The translations under genes and the position numbers were made by a program. Of a DNA stretch of 64,000 nt, positions 18,468 through 27,330 are shown piece after piece. Positions within the stretch are counted from its first letter, which is position 1; the number at the start of each line of letters is the position of its first letter. The DNA is from Terribium retamae (lineage in GTDB: Bacteria > Pseudomonadota > Alphaproteobacteria > Rhizobiales > Rhizobiaceae): the NCBI RefSeq assembly GCF_022347545.1, contig NZ_JAKREW010000002.1, positions 186,001 to 250,000 of the forward strand, written 5' to 3'. A model generated the notes under the pieces. It saw nothing but the letters and a program-made list of their open reading frames with translations. It did not search any database and had not been told where the DNA came from.

Positions 18468-20045
18468 CTACGCCGCCCGCACCGGGTCGAGCGTCGTTTT
18501 GTAGAGTTCGTTGTCGTCACGGTCCATCAGCCTGACCGTCAGCTGCTCGGTATTGCCGTCGATGTCGACGAGACCGAAGAACTGGAAGCCTGCCGAAGGC
18601 GGCAGGTTCTGGCCCTGCTCGGCGCTTGGCGCCTTGATGTACCTCACTTCAGGTCCGAAGGTCATATCGAGGTCGTTGGGGCCGAAGGTACCGGAATGGA
18701 TCGGGCCGGAGACGAACTCCCAGAACGGCTCGAAATCCTGGAACCGGGCGCGATCCGGGCTGTAGTGGTGGGCGGCGGTGTAATGCACGTCCGCCGTCAG
18801 CCAGACCGTGTTGGTGATGCCGGCATTCTTGATGAAGTGTAGCAGGTCGGCGAACTCCAGTTCGCGCCCCTTGGCCGGGCCGTTGTCGCCATTGGCGACC
18901 GCTTCCGAACCCTTCTTGTTGGCGCCATCATCCCACACCACGAGCCCGATCGGCATATCGGCAGCGATCACCTTCCAGGTCGCCTTGGAGTTGGCGAGTT
19001 CGCGCTTGAGCCAGCGGGTCTGCTGTTCGCCCAGCATGCGCGAGTCTGTATTGAGCTCTGTCTGCAGGTTCGGACCGTTGGCGCCGCGATAGGAGCGCAT
19101 GTCGAGGAAGAAGACATCGACCAGCGGCCCGTAGGCGATCTTGCGGTAGACGCGGCCGGGTTCGGCCGGTGTGAAACGGATCGGCGTCATCTCGTGGAAG
19201 GCGCGACCAGCACGCGCCGCCAGCACGGCGATCGATTTTTCCTTGTAGCGGTCATCCGCGGTCAGATCCTTGGCGCTCGACCAGTTGTTGACCACCTCGT
19301 GGTCGTCCCACTGGAAGAAGGTGGGCAGTGCCGCGTTCATGGCGAGCAGGTTCTTGTCGAGCAGATTGTATTTCCACTGACCGCGATATTCGTCCAGCGT
19401 CTCGGCAACCTTGCGCTTCTCGTCGATGAGTACGACGTTTTTCCACTTCTTCCCGTCCTTGAGGTCGACCTCGTCCTTCATCGCGCCGTCGGCATAGATC
19501 GTATCGCCCGAATGCAGAAAGAAGTCGGGCGTGTGCTTGGCGATCGTCGCATAGGTCTTCATGCCGACCTCGTCGATGCCCCAGCCCTGGCCGGCGGTGT
19601 CGCCCGACCAGGCGAAGCGCACCGAGCGACGCGAGGTCGGCGCCGTGCGGAAGCGACCGACGATCGGCTCGGATACAGCGTTGACATCATTCAGGTCGGC
19701 GAGGGTCATGCGGTAAAAGATGTCCTGGTCGGAGGCCAGCTCGGTGAGCAGGCGCTTCACCGCATGGTCGCTGTCAGGCAGCGCATCAAGTGGTGCCAGG
19801 CGTTCGGCATTGGCGAAGCTTTCCGTGGTCGCCACCTCGAACTGCACGCGGGACGGCCTGTCGGCACGCGTCCAGATCATGCCGGAAACCGCGTCGATGT
19901 CGCCTGACTGGACACCATGCGTGAAAGCCGGACGCGTGTTCGCACGCGAATAAAAAGGCATGGCCAGACCGGACAAGCCGATCAGACTGGCCGCCCCTGT
20001 CGAGGCAAGAAAGACACGGCGGCTCATGCTGGACGGCTTGCTCAT
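18468..20045 (-). CDS. phoD: Alkaline phosphatase PhoD
   Basis: Periplasmic phosphodiesterase/phosphomonoesterase that releases phosphate from organic esters. It has 525 residues. The N-terminus carries a Tat signal (SRRVFLAS at 8-15 and a hydrophobic stretch), as expected for a metalloenzyme loaded in the cytoplasm. Metal and catalytic motifs are visible: WSGDTAGQG, HSGDTIYADG, WDDHEVVNNW and TADVHYTAAHHYSP. No clear Pho box was seen in the 160 bp upstream, so phosphate control is not supported here. Confidence 0.93.
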   Translation of the reverse strand: MSKPSSMSRRVFLASTGAASLIGLSGLAMPFYSRANTRPAFTHGVQSGDIDAVSGMIWTRADRPSRVQFEVATTESFANAERLAPLDALPDSDHAVKRLLTELASDQDIFYRMTLADLNDVNAVSEPIVGRFRTAPTSRRSVRFAWSGDTAGQGWGIDEVGMKTYATIAKHTPDFFLHSGDTIYADGAMKDEVDLKDGKKWKNVVLIDEKRKVAETLDEYRGQWKYNLLDKNLLAMNAALPTFFQWDDHEVVNNWSSAKDLTADDRYKEKSIAVLAARAGRAFHEMTPIRFTPAEPGRVYRKIAYGPLVDVFFLDMRSYRGANGPNLQTELNTDSRMLGEQQTRWLKRELANSKATWKVIAADMPIGLVVWDDGANKKGSEAVANGDNGPAKGRELEFADLLHFIKNAGITNTVWLTADVHYTAAHHYSPDRARFQDFEPFWEFVSGPIHSGTFGPNDLDMTFGPEVRYIKAPSAEQGQNLPPSAGFQFFGLVDIDGNTEQLTVRLMDRDDNELYKTTLDPVRAA

Positions 20046-20172
20046 GGCTGGCTCCTTGGCGGCGAATAGGAGCCGCTAGGATCTTTGGCCATTGTTTCAG
20101 CCACGTTTCGGAGACGTGAAACTTTCTTGACGGTCCACAGATCGCCGCCGGGGAGTAATTCCTAGAAAGATA

Positions 20173-20203
20173 GGGGCGTTTCCGTGAAAAACGGAAACGC
20201 TCT
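20173..20203. repeat. RIME-like hairpin module, solo copy
   Basis: GCGTTTCCGT at 20176-20185 and ACGGAAACGC at 20191-20200 form a perfect 10-bp stem with a GAAAA loop, followed by TCT. This is the hairpin half of the element at 8754-8852 without the GCAATTCC half. It lies directly after the stop of the MFS gene and may stabilise or end that transcript. Confidence 0.7.
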
Positions 20204-20207
20204 GGGA

Positions 20208-21491
20208 TCAGGCCGGCTGGCTCTTAGGCTCCAGCATCGGCCGGTTGGTGTTGATCAGCAGCGACAGGCAGGCGGCAATGATGCCGGTCATGCCCGCGAT
20301 GACAAAGGCGAGCTCATAGCTGCCCTGGAATTCGCGCATCGCCCCACCGAAGAAAGCAGCGGCAGCCGCACCGACCTGATGGCCGGCCACGATCCACCCA
20401 AACACCAGCGGCCCTTTGGCATCTCCAAAAGCCTCGTTGGACAGACGCAATGTCGGCGGCACGGTGGCAATCCAGTCCAGGCCGTAGAATATCGCGAAGA
20501 CGATCAATGCGGTCGCAGAGAAACCGGAATAAGGCAGGTAGATCAGCGACAGGCCACGAATGGCGTAGTAGACGCCGAGCAGCTTGCGCGGATCGAAGCG
20601 GTCGGTCAGCCAGCCCGACAGGGTCGTGCCGATGAGGTCGAAGATGCCCATCAGCGAAAGCAGGCCCGCTGCCTGGATCTCGTTGATTCCCATATCAGCG
20701 CAGAAGGCAATCAGATGCGTGCCGACCAGGCCGTTCGTCGTGAAGCCGCAGATGAAGAAGGTAGCGAAAAGGTACCAGAACACCCGCGTTTTGGCGGCAT
20801 CGCGCAGCGTGCTCAGCGTATGCGAGATGAAATTGCCGGCCGCGGCGGGCGGCGTCGGCGGCACATCCCCCGGTTCGGCACCGAAACGCACCTGACCGAT
20901 CGACGCTGGCCGCTCAGGCACCAGCAACCAGACCAGCGGTATCAACGCTGCCGTCGCGACGGCAATGATCAGCGCCACCGGCTTCCAGCCGCCCGACTGC
21001 GCCAGCCATGCCAGGAATGGCAGGAAGATCAGGAGACCGGTGGCACTCGACGCCGACATCAGGCCCATGATCAGACCGCGATTGGTCTTGAACCAGCGGT
21101 TGACAATCGTGGCGCCGAGCACAGTGGCCACAGCGCCCGAACCGACACCTGAAAACACGCCCCAGGTGGCGATGAGCTGCCAGGACTGCGTCATGAACAA
21201 AGACAGGCCGGTGGAAGCTGACATCACCACCAATGAGCCGATCACCGTCTTGCGCAGGCCGATCCGTTCCATGAGCGCGGCGGCGAACGGACCGGTCATG
21301 CCATAGAGGAAAATACCGATGGCAGCAGCCAGCGACACCACGTCGCGGCGCCAGCCGAAGTCATTTTCCAACGGCAGCATCATCACCGAAGGCGCGGAAC
21401 GCAGGCCTGCGGCGATGAGCAAGGAGAGGAAGATGACGGCAACGACGACAAAGGCGTAGCGCTGGCCAAAAGGACGGGACTGGACTATCAT
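20208..21491 (-). CDS. MFS transporter
   Basis: Twelve-segment inner-membrane carrier of 427 residues, with the MFS loop motif GLRKTVIG near segment 2-3 and WLTDRFDPRKLLG in the second half, and the conserved glycine-rich GVGSGAVATVLGATIVNRWF. The architecture resembles monocarboxylate/oxalate-formate-type MFS carriers, but the substrate is unknown. The start at 21491 lies inside one arm of a 58-bp operator region shared with the divergent TetR gene, so repression by that TetR is very likely. Confidence 0.87.
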   Translation of the reverse strand: MIVQSRPFGQRYAFVVVAVIFLSLLIAAGLRSAPSVMMLPLENDFGWRRDVVSLAAAIGIFLYGMTGPFAAALMERIGLRKTVIGSLVVMSASTGLSLFMTQSWQLIATWGVFSGVGSGAVATVLGATIVNRWFKTNRGLIMGLMSASSATGLLIFLPFLAWLAQSGGWKPVALIIAVATAALIPLVWLLVPERPASIGQVRFGAEPGDVPPTPPAAAGNFISHTLSTLRDAAKTRVFWYLFATFFICGFTTNGLVGTHLIAFCADMGINEIQAAGLLSLMGIFDLIGTTLSGWLTDRFDPRKLLGVYYAIRGLSLIYLPYSGFSATALIVFAIFYGLDWIATVPPTLRLSNEAFGDAKGPLVFGWIVAGHQVGAAAAAFFGGAMREFQGSYELAFVIAGMTGIIAACLSLLINTNRPMLEPKSQPA

Positions 21492-21546
21492 GTTACTGAC
21501 CGGTACGTTGCAGCTGCCGAATGTGTACGTACCGGTTAGTAACATG
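21489..21546. promoter_or_regulatory. Double TetR operator between MFS and TetR genes
   Basis: The 20 bp at 21489-21508 and the 20 bp at 21527-21546 are inverted copies of each other with one mismatch. Both contain the core TTACTRACCGGTACGT. The left copy overlaps the MFS start codon; the right copy lies 17 bp before the TetR start. Two TetR dimers could bind here. Confidence 0.8.
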
Positions 21547-21562
21547 TCAATTGGAACACCTC

Positions 21563-22174
21563 ATGCCTGCTGACAAAAATATTGAACCCAGCGTTTCGCG
21601 AGACACGGCTCTGCCTCCTGCTGCCGAGAAGATCCTTGGCGTCGCACATGAGCTTTTCTACCGCGAAGGCATCCGGGCGATCGGCGTCGACGAGATCGTG
21701 AAGAAGGCTGGCGTTACCAAGCCGAGCCTCTACCGCTCCTTCTCGTCAAAGGACGAACTGGCCGCTTCCTACCTGCGCAAATACGATATCGACTTCTGGG
21801 CGCGTTTCGACGAAGCGGTCGCGACGCATCCTGGCGATGCGCGCGCGCAGATCATTGCTTTCCTGACCCGCGTCGGCAAGCGCTCGCAAAAGCCGGGCTA
21901 CCGTGGCTGCGGCATGACCAACGCAGCGGTCGAATATCCCGAGCCCGGCCATCCCGCACGCGCGGTGAGCGAGGAAAACAAACGCGAGCTGCGCCGCCGC
22001 CTGCGCGCCATGGCCAAGGCGATGGGCGCGGCCGACCCCAGCACGCTGGGCGACGGCCTGCTGCTTCTTATCGAAGGCGCCTATATCTCGAGCCAGATCT
22101 TCGGCCCGGGCGGCCCGTCGCAGTCGGTTGCCAAACAAGCCGATCTGTTGATCGGCGCAAGTCTGAAAAGTTAG
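21563..22174 (+). CDS. TetR/AcrR family repressor
   Basis: A 203-residue regulator. The N-terminal helix-turn-helix runs through FYREGIRAIGVDEIVKKAGV and TKPSLYRSFSSKDELAASYL (about 30-75). The ligand-binding domain contains GYRGCGMTNAAVEYPEPGHP, typical of a TetR branch that controls transporters and redox enzymes. I chose ATG 21563; the earlier in-frame start at 21521 would put the operator inside the gene. It almost certainly represses itself and the divergent MFS gene. Confidence 0.88.
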   Translation: MPADKNIEPSVSRDTALPPAAEKILGVAHELFYREGIRAIGVDEIVKKAGVTKPSLYRSFSSKDELAASYLRKYDIDFWARFDEAVATHPGDARAQIIAFLTRVGKRSQKPGYRGCGMTNAAVEYPEPGHPARAVSEENKRELRRRLRAMAKAMGAADPSTLGDGLLLLIEGAYISSQIFGPGGPSQSVAKQADLLIGASLKS

Positions 22175-22182
22175 CGGTTTGT

Positions 22183-22201
22183 CCTCTCGCCGGCGGAGAG
22201 G
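22183..22201. terminator. Hairpin between convergent TetR and oligopeptidase genes
   Basis: CCTCTC at 22183-22188 pairs with GAGAGG at 22196-22201, with GC pairs extending inward. No T-run follows on either side, so it is a weak terminator candidate in the 39-bp gap. Confidence 0.35.
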
Positions 22202-22213
22202 ATAAGACCAGGC

Positions 22214-24259
22214 TTAAACCAGCCCGCGCTTCACCATCATGGCGTCCGCCGTCGGCATCTTGCCGCGGAAAGCCGTATAGAGCTCTTCCGGATCCTTCGA
22301 GCCGCCGGCGGCATAGATGTTCTCACGCAGCTTTTTTGCCAGCGCCGGATTGAACGGATCGCCGGTTTCCTCGAAAGCCGAGAAGGCATCGGCGTCTAGC
22401 ACCTCCGACCACATGTAGGAATAATAGCCGGCCGAATAGCCATCGCCTGCGAAGACGTGGCTGAAATGTGGGGTGCGATGGCGCATGGCGATCGTGTCCG
22501 GCATCGAAAGCTTCTCGAGTGTCTCCGCCTCGAAGGTCAGTGGCTCCGCAGGCGCGTCCGGACGCGCGTGATAAGCCATGTCGACCAGTGCCGAGGCGGT
22601 GAATTCGACGGTCGCGAAGCCGGCGCCGAAGGTGCGCGCCGCCAGCATCTTGTCGAGCAGCTCTTTCGGCATCGGCTTGCCGGTCTTCACATGCAGCGCA
22701 TGCTTCTCCAGCACGGCCGGCACCGTCAGCCAATGCTCGTAAAGCTGGGAGGGCAGCTCGACGAAGTCGCGGCTGACCGAGGTGCCCGACACCGACGGCC
22801 ATGTGACATCGGTCAGCATGCCGTGCAACGCGTGACCGAATTCGTGGAACAGCGTCTTGGCCTCGTCCACCGACAGCAAGGCTGCTTCGCCGGCCGGCGG
22901 CTTGGCGAAATTCATGATGTTGTAGATGATCGGCTTCGCGCCCTTGCCCAGCTTATAGCCGGATTGCAGCGCGCTCATCCAGGCGCCGGAACGCTTCGAC
23001 GACCTCGCGAAATAGTCGGCCAGGAACAGGGCACGCTCCGACCCGTCGGCATTCTTCACCAGGAAAACGCGTGCATCCGGGTGCCAGCCAGCGATGCCCT
23101 TCTTTTCTTCGAAGGTGAGGCCGAACAGCTTCGTCGCCACGTCGAAACAGGCCGCAATGACGTGGTCGAGCTGCAGATAGGGTTTCAGCTCCGCCTCATC
23201 GAAGGCGAACTTCTCGGCGCGCAGCTTCTCCTGGTAGAAGCGCCAGTCCCAGGCGGCGAATTTTTCGTTGCTGCCGGCTGCAGTCGCCAGCCGCTCGAGC
23301 TCCTTCTGGTCGCTTGCTGCCTTCTCCAGCGCCTTTTCCCACACCGGATCGAGCAGATCGTGCACGGCCTTCGGCGTCTTGGCCATGGTGTCGTCGAGCT
23401 TCAGCGCGGCAAACGAGTCATAGCCCAGGAGCTTTGCCTTCTCGGCGCGCAGCTGGAGCATGTCGCGCACCACGGCAGTGTTGTCACTCGCTCCGCCGTT
23501 CTGGCCGCGCTGGGTGAAGGCGCGCCATGCGGCTTCGCGCAGGTCGCGTCGCTCGGAGAAGGTGGTGAAGGGCTCGTAGATTGAGCGCGACAGCGTCACA
23601 GCGTAACGGCCTTTCTGGCCGCGCGCCTCGGCGGCTTCCGCCATCGCGCTTTTCAGGAAATCGGGAAGGCCGGCGAGGTCGCCCTCGTCGAGAAACAACG
23701 CCCATTCGCGCTCATCGGCCAGGACGTTCTGGCCGAAGCTGGTGCCGAGCGAGGACAATTGTTCGTTGATCGCGGCAAGCCGCTTCTTGCCGTCGGCGTC
23801 TAGCTTGGCACCGGACCGGACAAAACCTTTCCAGGTCCGCTCCAGCACGCGCAACGTCTCGGCATCGAGCTTCAGGCTATCGCGCCGCCGGTAGAGATCG
23901 TCGATGCGGGCGAAGAGCTTCTCGTTCATCGAGATCGCGGAGAAATGCCGCGACATCTTCGGCGCGACTTCGCGTTCCATGGCCTGGATCGTGTCATTGG
24001 TATGCGCACCCGCCCGGCACCAGAAAATCGACGAGACGCGGTCCAGCGCTTCCCCGGCAAGCTCCAACGCCTGCAGGGTGTTTTCGACGGTGGCCTGTTC
24101 CGCGTTCGCCGTAATGACCTCGATCTCCGCTTCATGCGCCTTCAGCGCCGCGTCGAACACCGGCCCGAAGTCGCCGTCTCCGATCTTGGTGAAATCGGGG
24201 AGACCGAGCGGCCCCTGCCAGTCGGTCAAGGGATGGGTGGCGAGATCGGATACGGACAT
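22214..24259 (-). CDS. M3 family oligopeptidase (Dcp/PrlC-like)
   Basis: Cytoplasmic zinc metallopeptidase of 681 residues that degrades short peptides. The zinc site HEFGH lies at 472-476 within KTLFHEFGHALHGML, and the substrate loop follows in SRDFVELPSQLYEHWL. Length and motif fit the Dcp/oligopeptidase A group. ATG 24259 is chosen because conserved homology starts there; the frame stays open upstream to 24583 but the extra sequence is arginine-rich and unconserved. No strong ribosome site is seen. Confidence 0.93.
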   Translation of the reverse strand: MSVSDLATHPLTDWQGPLGLPDFTKIGDGDFGPVFDAALKAHEAEIEVITANAEQATVENTLQALELAGEALDRVSSIFWCRAGAHTNDTIQAMEREVAPKMSRHFSAISMNEKLFARIDDLYRRRDSLKLDAETLRVLERTWKGFVRSGAKLDADGKKRLAAINEQLSSLGTSFGQNVLADEREWALFLDEGDLAGLPDFLKSAMAEAAEARGQKGRYAVTLSRSIYEPFTTFSERRDLREAAWRAFTQRGQNGGASDNTAVVRDMLQLRAEKAKLLGYDSFAALKLDDTMAKTPKAVHDLLDPVWEKALEKAASDQKELERLATAAGSNEKFAAWDWRFYQEKLRAEKFAFDEAELKPYLQLDHVIAACFDVATKLFGLTFEEKKGIAGWHPDARVFLVKNADGSERALFLADYFARSSKRSGAWMSALQSGYKLGKGAKPIIYNIMNFAKPPAGEAALLSVDEAKTLFHEFGHALHGMLTDVTWPSVSGTSVSRDFVELPSQLYEHWLTVPAVLEKHALHVKTGKPMPKELLDKMLAARTFGAGFATVEFTASALVDMAYHARPDAPAEPLTFEAETLEKLSMPDTIAMRHRTPHFSHVFAGDGYSAGYYSYMWSEVLDADAFSAFEETGDPFNPALAKKLRENIYAAGGSKDPEELYTAFRGKMPTADAMMVKRGLV

Positions 24260-24390
24260 GGCGGGACTTTCAGTGAGGAAGGCAGAACGGCAATATCTTC
24301 CCGATGTATGCCGACGGGACCGTCGGTGCAACGATAAGTCCTGCCGACCGGCACTGGATAGCCAGCGATGAAGAGCCCTGCGCAGATTTG

Positions 24391-24807
24391 CTAGAAGCCG
24401 TCGCAATTTTCCGCGATGGTCGCTTGCGAGGATGCAGTGATGCGTTCGTCGGTCAGTGCGAAAACCTCTCTTGTCATAAGATCGTTGCCGGGAAAGTCGT
24501 AACAGACCACCACGGTGACTAGGCCATTGTCGGCACTCTCGATGCGATGCCGGATGTTGGCGCCAGCCACCGCGCCCTTCCATTCGTCCATCGAAGCAAG
24601 GAACTGCTGCTTGTTCTGTTCGGTATCGACATCCTGCAGCCGGATGCGGGCATCATCGGCCAGCATGTCGGAAAGACTGCCGCGGTCAGCCACCAGCAGT
24701 GCGGAATACCAGCGACCAATGACAGCATGGTCCTCAGCCCGCGCAGAATCCAGCGTCAGGGCGAAAATGATCACCGCATAGAGTTTCGACGAGCCGACAA
24801 CAGGCAC
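24391..24807 (-). CDS. NTF2-like (SnoaL-like) secreted protein
   Basis: A 138-residue protein with a GTG start at 24807 preceded by GGGGGAGG, nine bases away. Residues 7-24 (SKLYAVIIFALTLDSARA) form a likely signal peptide. The rest, VIGRWYSALLVADRGSLSDMLADDA onward, has the helix-plus-sheet pattern of the NTF2-like fold used by SnoaL and ketosteroid-isomerase-type domains. No catalytic residue is assignable, so only the fold class is proposed. It lies 61 bp downstream of the carbonic anhydrase gene on the same strand and may be co-transcribed. Confidence 0.65.
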   Translation of the reverse strand: MPVVGSSKLYAVIIFALTLDSARAEDHAVIGRWYSALLVADRGSLSDMLADDARIRLQDVDTEQNKQQFLASMDEWKGAVAGANIRHRIESADNGLVTVVVCYDFPGNDLMTREVFALTDERITASSQATIAENCDGF

Positions 24808-24868
24808 AACGCGATACCTCCCCCATACAACCTAAGCCTGTATGGAGAAGAAGTGAAGGTTGTTATCT

Positions 24869-25513
24869 TCAGCTGACGTCCGGCCGCTCGAAGTCGCCGG
24901 TTTCGTTGTTCATCGCCCACAATTCACCGGTGGAGATGTCGAACCAGGCGCCGTGCAAGGTGAGCTTTCCCTTCCCCTCGAGAATCTTGACGCAGGGGAA
25001 AGTGCGCAGATTGGCAATGGAGTACCGGATGGAGATGCGCTCCAGCGCCGTCTGCCGTTCGCCAGTCGTCATCATGGTCGAAGCCGAGACCGCTTCGGCA
25101 GCGGGCGCGATCAGGCTCATCCACTTGCCGATGAAATCGCCCGGAGAAAGCGGAGCCGAGTTTGTGTCGAGCGCGGCGCGAATGCCGCCGCAGCGCCCAT
25201 GGCCCATGACGACGATATTCTTGACCTTCAGGCTCTGCACCGCGAATTCGAGAGCTGCCGAGGTCGAATGATACTCGCCATCCGGGGCGTAGGGCGGTAC
25301 CAGATTGGCGACGTTGCGCAGCACGAACAGTTCGCCGGGGCCGGCATTGAAGATCACTTCGGGCGCCGCTCTCGAATCGCAACAGGCTACGATCATCGTC
25401 TCCGGAGCCTGGCCCTCTCGCGCCAGTGACCTATAGTGGTCAGCCTCGGCCACATAGCGGCCGGTGATGAAGTTGCGATAGCCGGTGAGGAGATGTTCTG
25501 GGAGATGCGGCAT
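24869..25513 (-). CDS. Beta-class carbonic anhydrase
   Basis: Interconverts CO2 and bicarbonate in the cytoplasm, supplying bicarbonate to carboxylases. It has 214 residues. The zinc ligands are Cys45 (in ACCDSR), His105 and Cys108 (in GHGRCGG), with the Asp46/Arg48 dyad beside them. I chose ATG 25513 (MPHLPEHLL), which matches the usual rhizobial start; a GTG at 25555 would add 14 unconserved residues. Confidence 0.94.
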   Translation of the reverse strand: MPHLPEHLLTGYRNFITGRYVAEADHYRSLAREGQAPETMIVACCDSRAAPEVIFNAGPGELFVLRNVANLVPPYAPDGEYHSTSAALEFAVQSLKVKNIVVMGHGRCGGIRAALDTNSAPLSPGDFIGKWMSLIAPAAEAVSASTMMTTGERQTALERISIRYSIANLRTFPCVKILEGKGKLTLHGAWFDISTGELWAMNNETGDFERPDVS

Positions 25514-25646
25514 CTGGCGGCAGTGACCTTTCCAGGCTGGACGGCAGCGGCTCACTTGAGCCGCGCATGCACTAACGGCAAAACCGGGCTGCGATCAATT
25601 GGAAATCGTCATGGCCGGATGGCACAAGCTATCCGTCGATCCCCGC

Positions 25647-26408
25647 TCAAAGGGATTGCAGCGACTCTTCCCTGTAGCGTGCCACCCAATCACCGCTTGT
25701 CCCGTCGGCCAGTTTTGCCGTCCTGATCGTGGTGGCATTGGCGATCTGCGGGTCTCTGCCAAGCGCTGACAAAACATTCGCCAGGTCAAGCCGAGGGTTG
25801 GCAGACATTGTCTCATAGGTAAGGCGCAGCGGCTCGATGGCGCGTGATTGGAAGAAGTCAGTCCAAGAAGCGTCGTCTTCTTCCAACTCCTTCAAGACCT
25901 GCCGGATACGATCGGCATCATAGGCGATCGGCTGCAGGACTTCGCCACCTTCGAGAACCGAGCCATCGCTGCCCATGTGCCAGAGGCCACTTTGCTGGGC
26001 ACGGATCAACGAAACGGCCTGGGCAACCTTATCGACGCGAGAGAGATAGATGTAGAGTGTCTTTCCGAAGGTCTCTTCCAGTCTTGCGGCGACATCTGCC
26101 TTGCCGCCGGCAATGTTATCCAGTCGCCGCGAAGCTTCAGAAACGCTGACCCACATAAGGCGAAGGCCGAAGATGCCGGTCTCATTCGCACCGGCTCGCC
26201 GCATCGCGGCGACATAAGCCCTGTCGAATTGCACATCATCGGAAGCTTGTTGCGGTGCCACACCCCAATCCTGTGCCCACTCCGCGATATCTTGCTGCCG
26301 GAAATAGGAATGGGGGCAGCCGGCCACGCCCGTCTCGGTCAGCATGCTGCACAAAAGCGTGCTGCCGGAGCGGGGTGTTGCGCAAATTATGTAGGAGGAA
26401 TACGACAT
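25647..26408 (-). CDS. Stf0 family sulfotransferase
   Basis: Transfers a sulfuryl group from PAPS to an acceptor, probably a sugar or glycolipid. It has 253 residues. The 5'-phosphosulfate-binding loop is TPRSGSTLL (11-19); YIYLSRVDKVAQAVSLIRAQ carries the 3'-phosphate region and WTDFFQSRAIEPLRLTYE is typical of the trehalose sulfotransferase Stf0 group. The acceptor here is unknown; a surface polysaccharide or lipid is plausible in a rhizobial relative. ATG 26408 is preferred to a GTG three codons upstream. It stands alone, with no PAPS-synthesis gene nearby. Confidence 0.83.
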   Translation of the reverse strand: MSYSSYIICATPRSGSTLLCSMLTETGVAGCPHSYFRQQDIAEWAQDWGVAPQQASDDVQFDRAYVAAMRRAGANETGIFGLRLMWVSVSEASRRLDNIAGGKADVAARLEETFGKTLYIYLSRVDKVAQAVSLIRAQQSGLWHMGSDGSVLEGGEVLQPIAYDADRIRQVLKELEEDDASWTDFFQSRAIEPLRLTYETMSANPRLDLANVLSALGRDPQIANATTIRTAKLADGTSGDWVARYREESLQSL

Positions 26409-26550
26409 TGCAGACACCTGTCCTCGGAAACACCGCGACGCTCAAGCATGAAGGGAACCAGCTTCTTCGCATGGTCTGCGATAAAGGTCCCGATGATCGC
26501 TCTGCAATGGTTTGAACCGCCGCTTGCCATCACCTTCCGATCGCACCGGA

Positions 26551-27330
26551 TCAAACGTGGATCGCAACCGGAATGCCCAGTCCATCGATCAGCGGCGGAT
26601 TTGGATAAGGAACCGCTTCGCCCCGCGCGATCCGGCCGGCGATGAGGAGCATGGCGGCTGCATCGAGGAAATCATCCGCAGCCGCACCCTTCGACGGCGT
26701 CTGGTCGAGAAAGGCGCGTTCGTAACCCTGGCGCGCGAGCAGAGCACGCCGCTCTTCCATGCCGGCCGGGTTGACCACACCCTTGATCTTCTTTGGGAAG
26801 GTCATCGCATGGCCGCCGTTGAGGCGCCAGAATGCCACTTCCGGATGCGATTCGAAGATGCGGTCGCGCAGATCCGGCCGTGCGGTCAGCAATTCATCGA
26901 TCTCGCGGATCTTGGCAAAGATGCCGAAGGCCTGGATGGAAACGCCACGCGGCGGGTTGGATGTGGTTGCAGCGACGGCGCTCGCATGCCGATGCGCTTC
27001 ATACCAGGCCTCCACGGTGCTGAACGCCGCCGTGTCGGCATAGACAGCCGCGCGGGACGGGATCGCGAAAACACTGGATTGTCGCTCTCCAAGCAGCGGG
27101 CGCACCAAGGCCTCGGGTCCGCGCCCGCCTCTGGCCGAAACCGCCGGCAGGCCGATCGGCATGTCGACCGCCACGATGGCATCCGATGGCAAGGCCGCGA
27201 CGATATCCTGGAAAGCGGCGTAAACAGCGACGCTCGGATATCCGCCTGGGTCCTGCCGCACCGCGATCCAGCCAGCCTTGCAGCCATCGACCCCAGCCAG
27301 GGTAACGCTGGCTGCGTTGTTGCCCGTCAC
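26551..27330 (-). CDS. DUF429 domain protein
   Basis: A 259-residue protein with an RNase H-like fold in the family's predicted structure. The conserved start LAGVDGCKAGWIAV, the VAVDMPIGLP block and the C-terminal DDFLDAAAMLLIAGR acidic motif are all present; the acidic residues would sit where RNase H-fold nucleases bind metal. Activity and substrate are unknown. Its ATG overlaps the pdxY stop by four bases (ATGA), so it is translated from the pdxY message. Confidence 0.82.
   Translation of the reverse strand: MTGNNAASVTLAGVDGCKAGWIAVRQDPGGYPSVAVYAAFQDIVAALPSDAIVAVDMPIGLPAVSARGGRGPEALVRPLLGERQSSVFAIPSRAAVYADTAAFSTVEAWYEAHRHASAVAATTSNPPRGVSIQAFGIFAKIREIDELLTARPDLRDRIFESHPEVAFWRLNGGHAMTFPKKIKGVVNPAGMEERRALLARQGYERAFLDQTPSKGAAADDFLDAAAMLLIAGRIARGEAVPYPNPPLIDGLGIPVAIHV

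Noticed and set aside
20046-20160. Possible Pho box before phoD
   Set aside because: Only a GTTTC/GAAAC-type symmetry is present; CTGTCAT-like direct repeats are absent.
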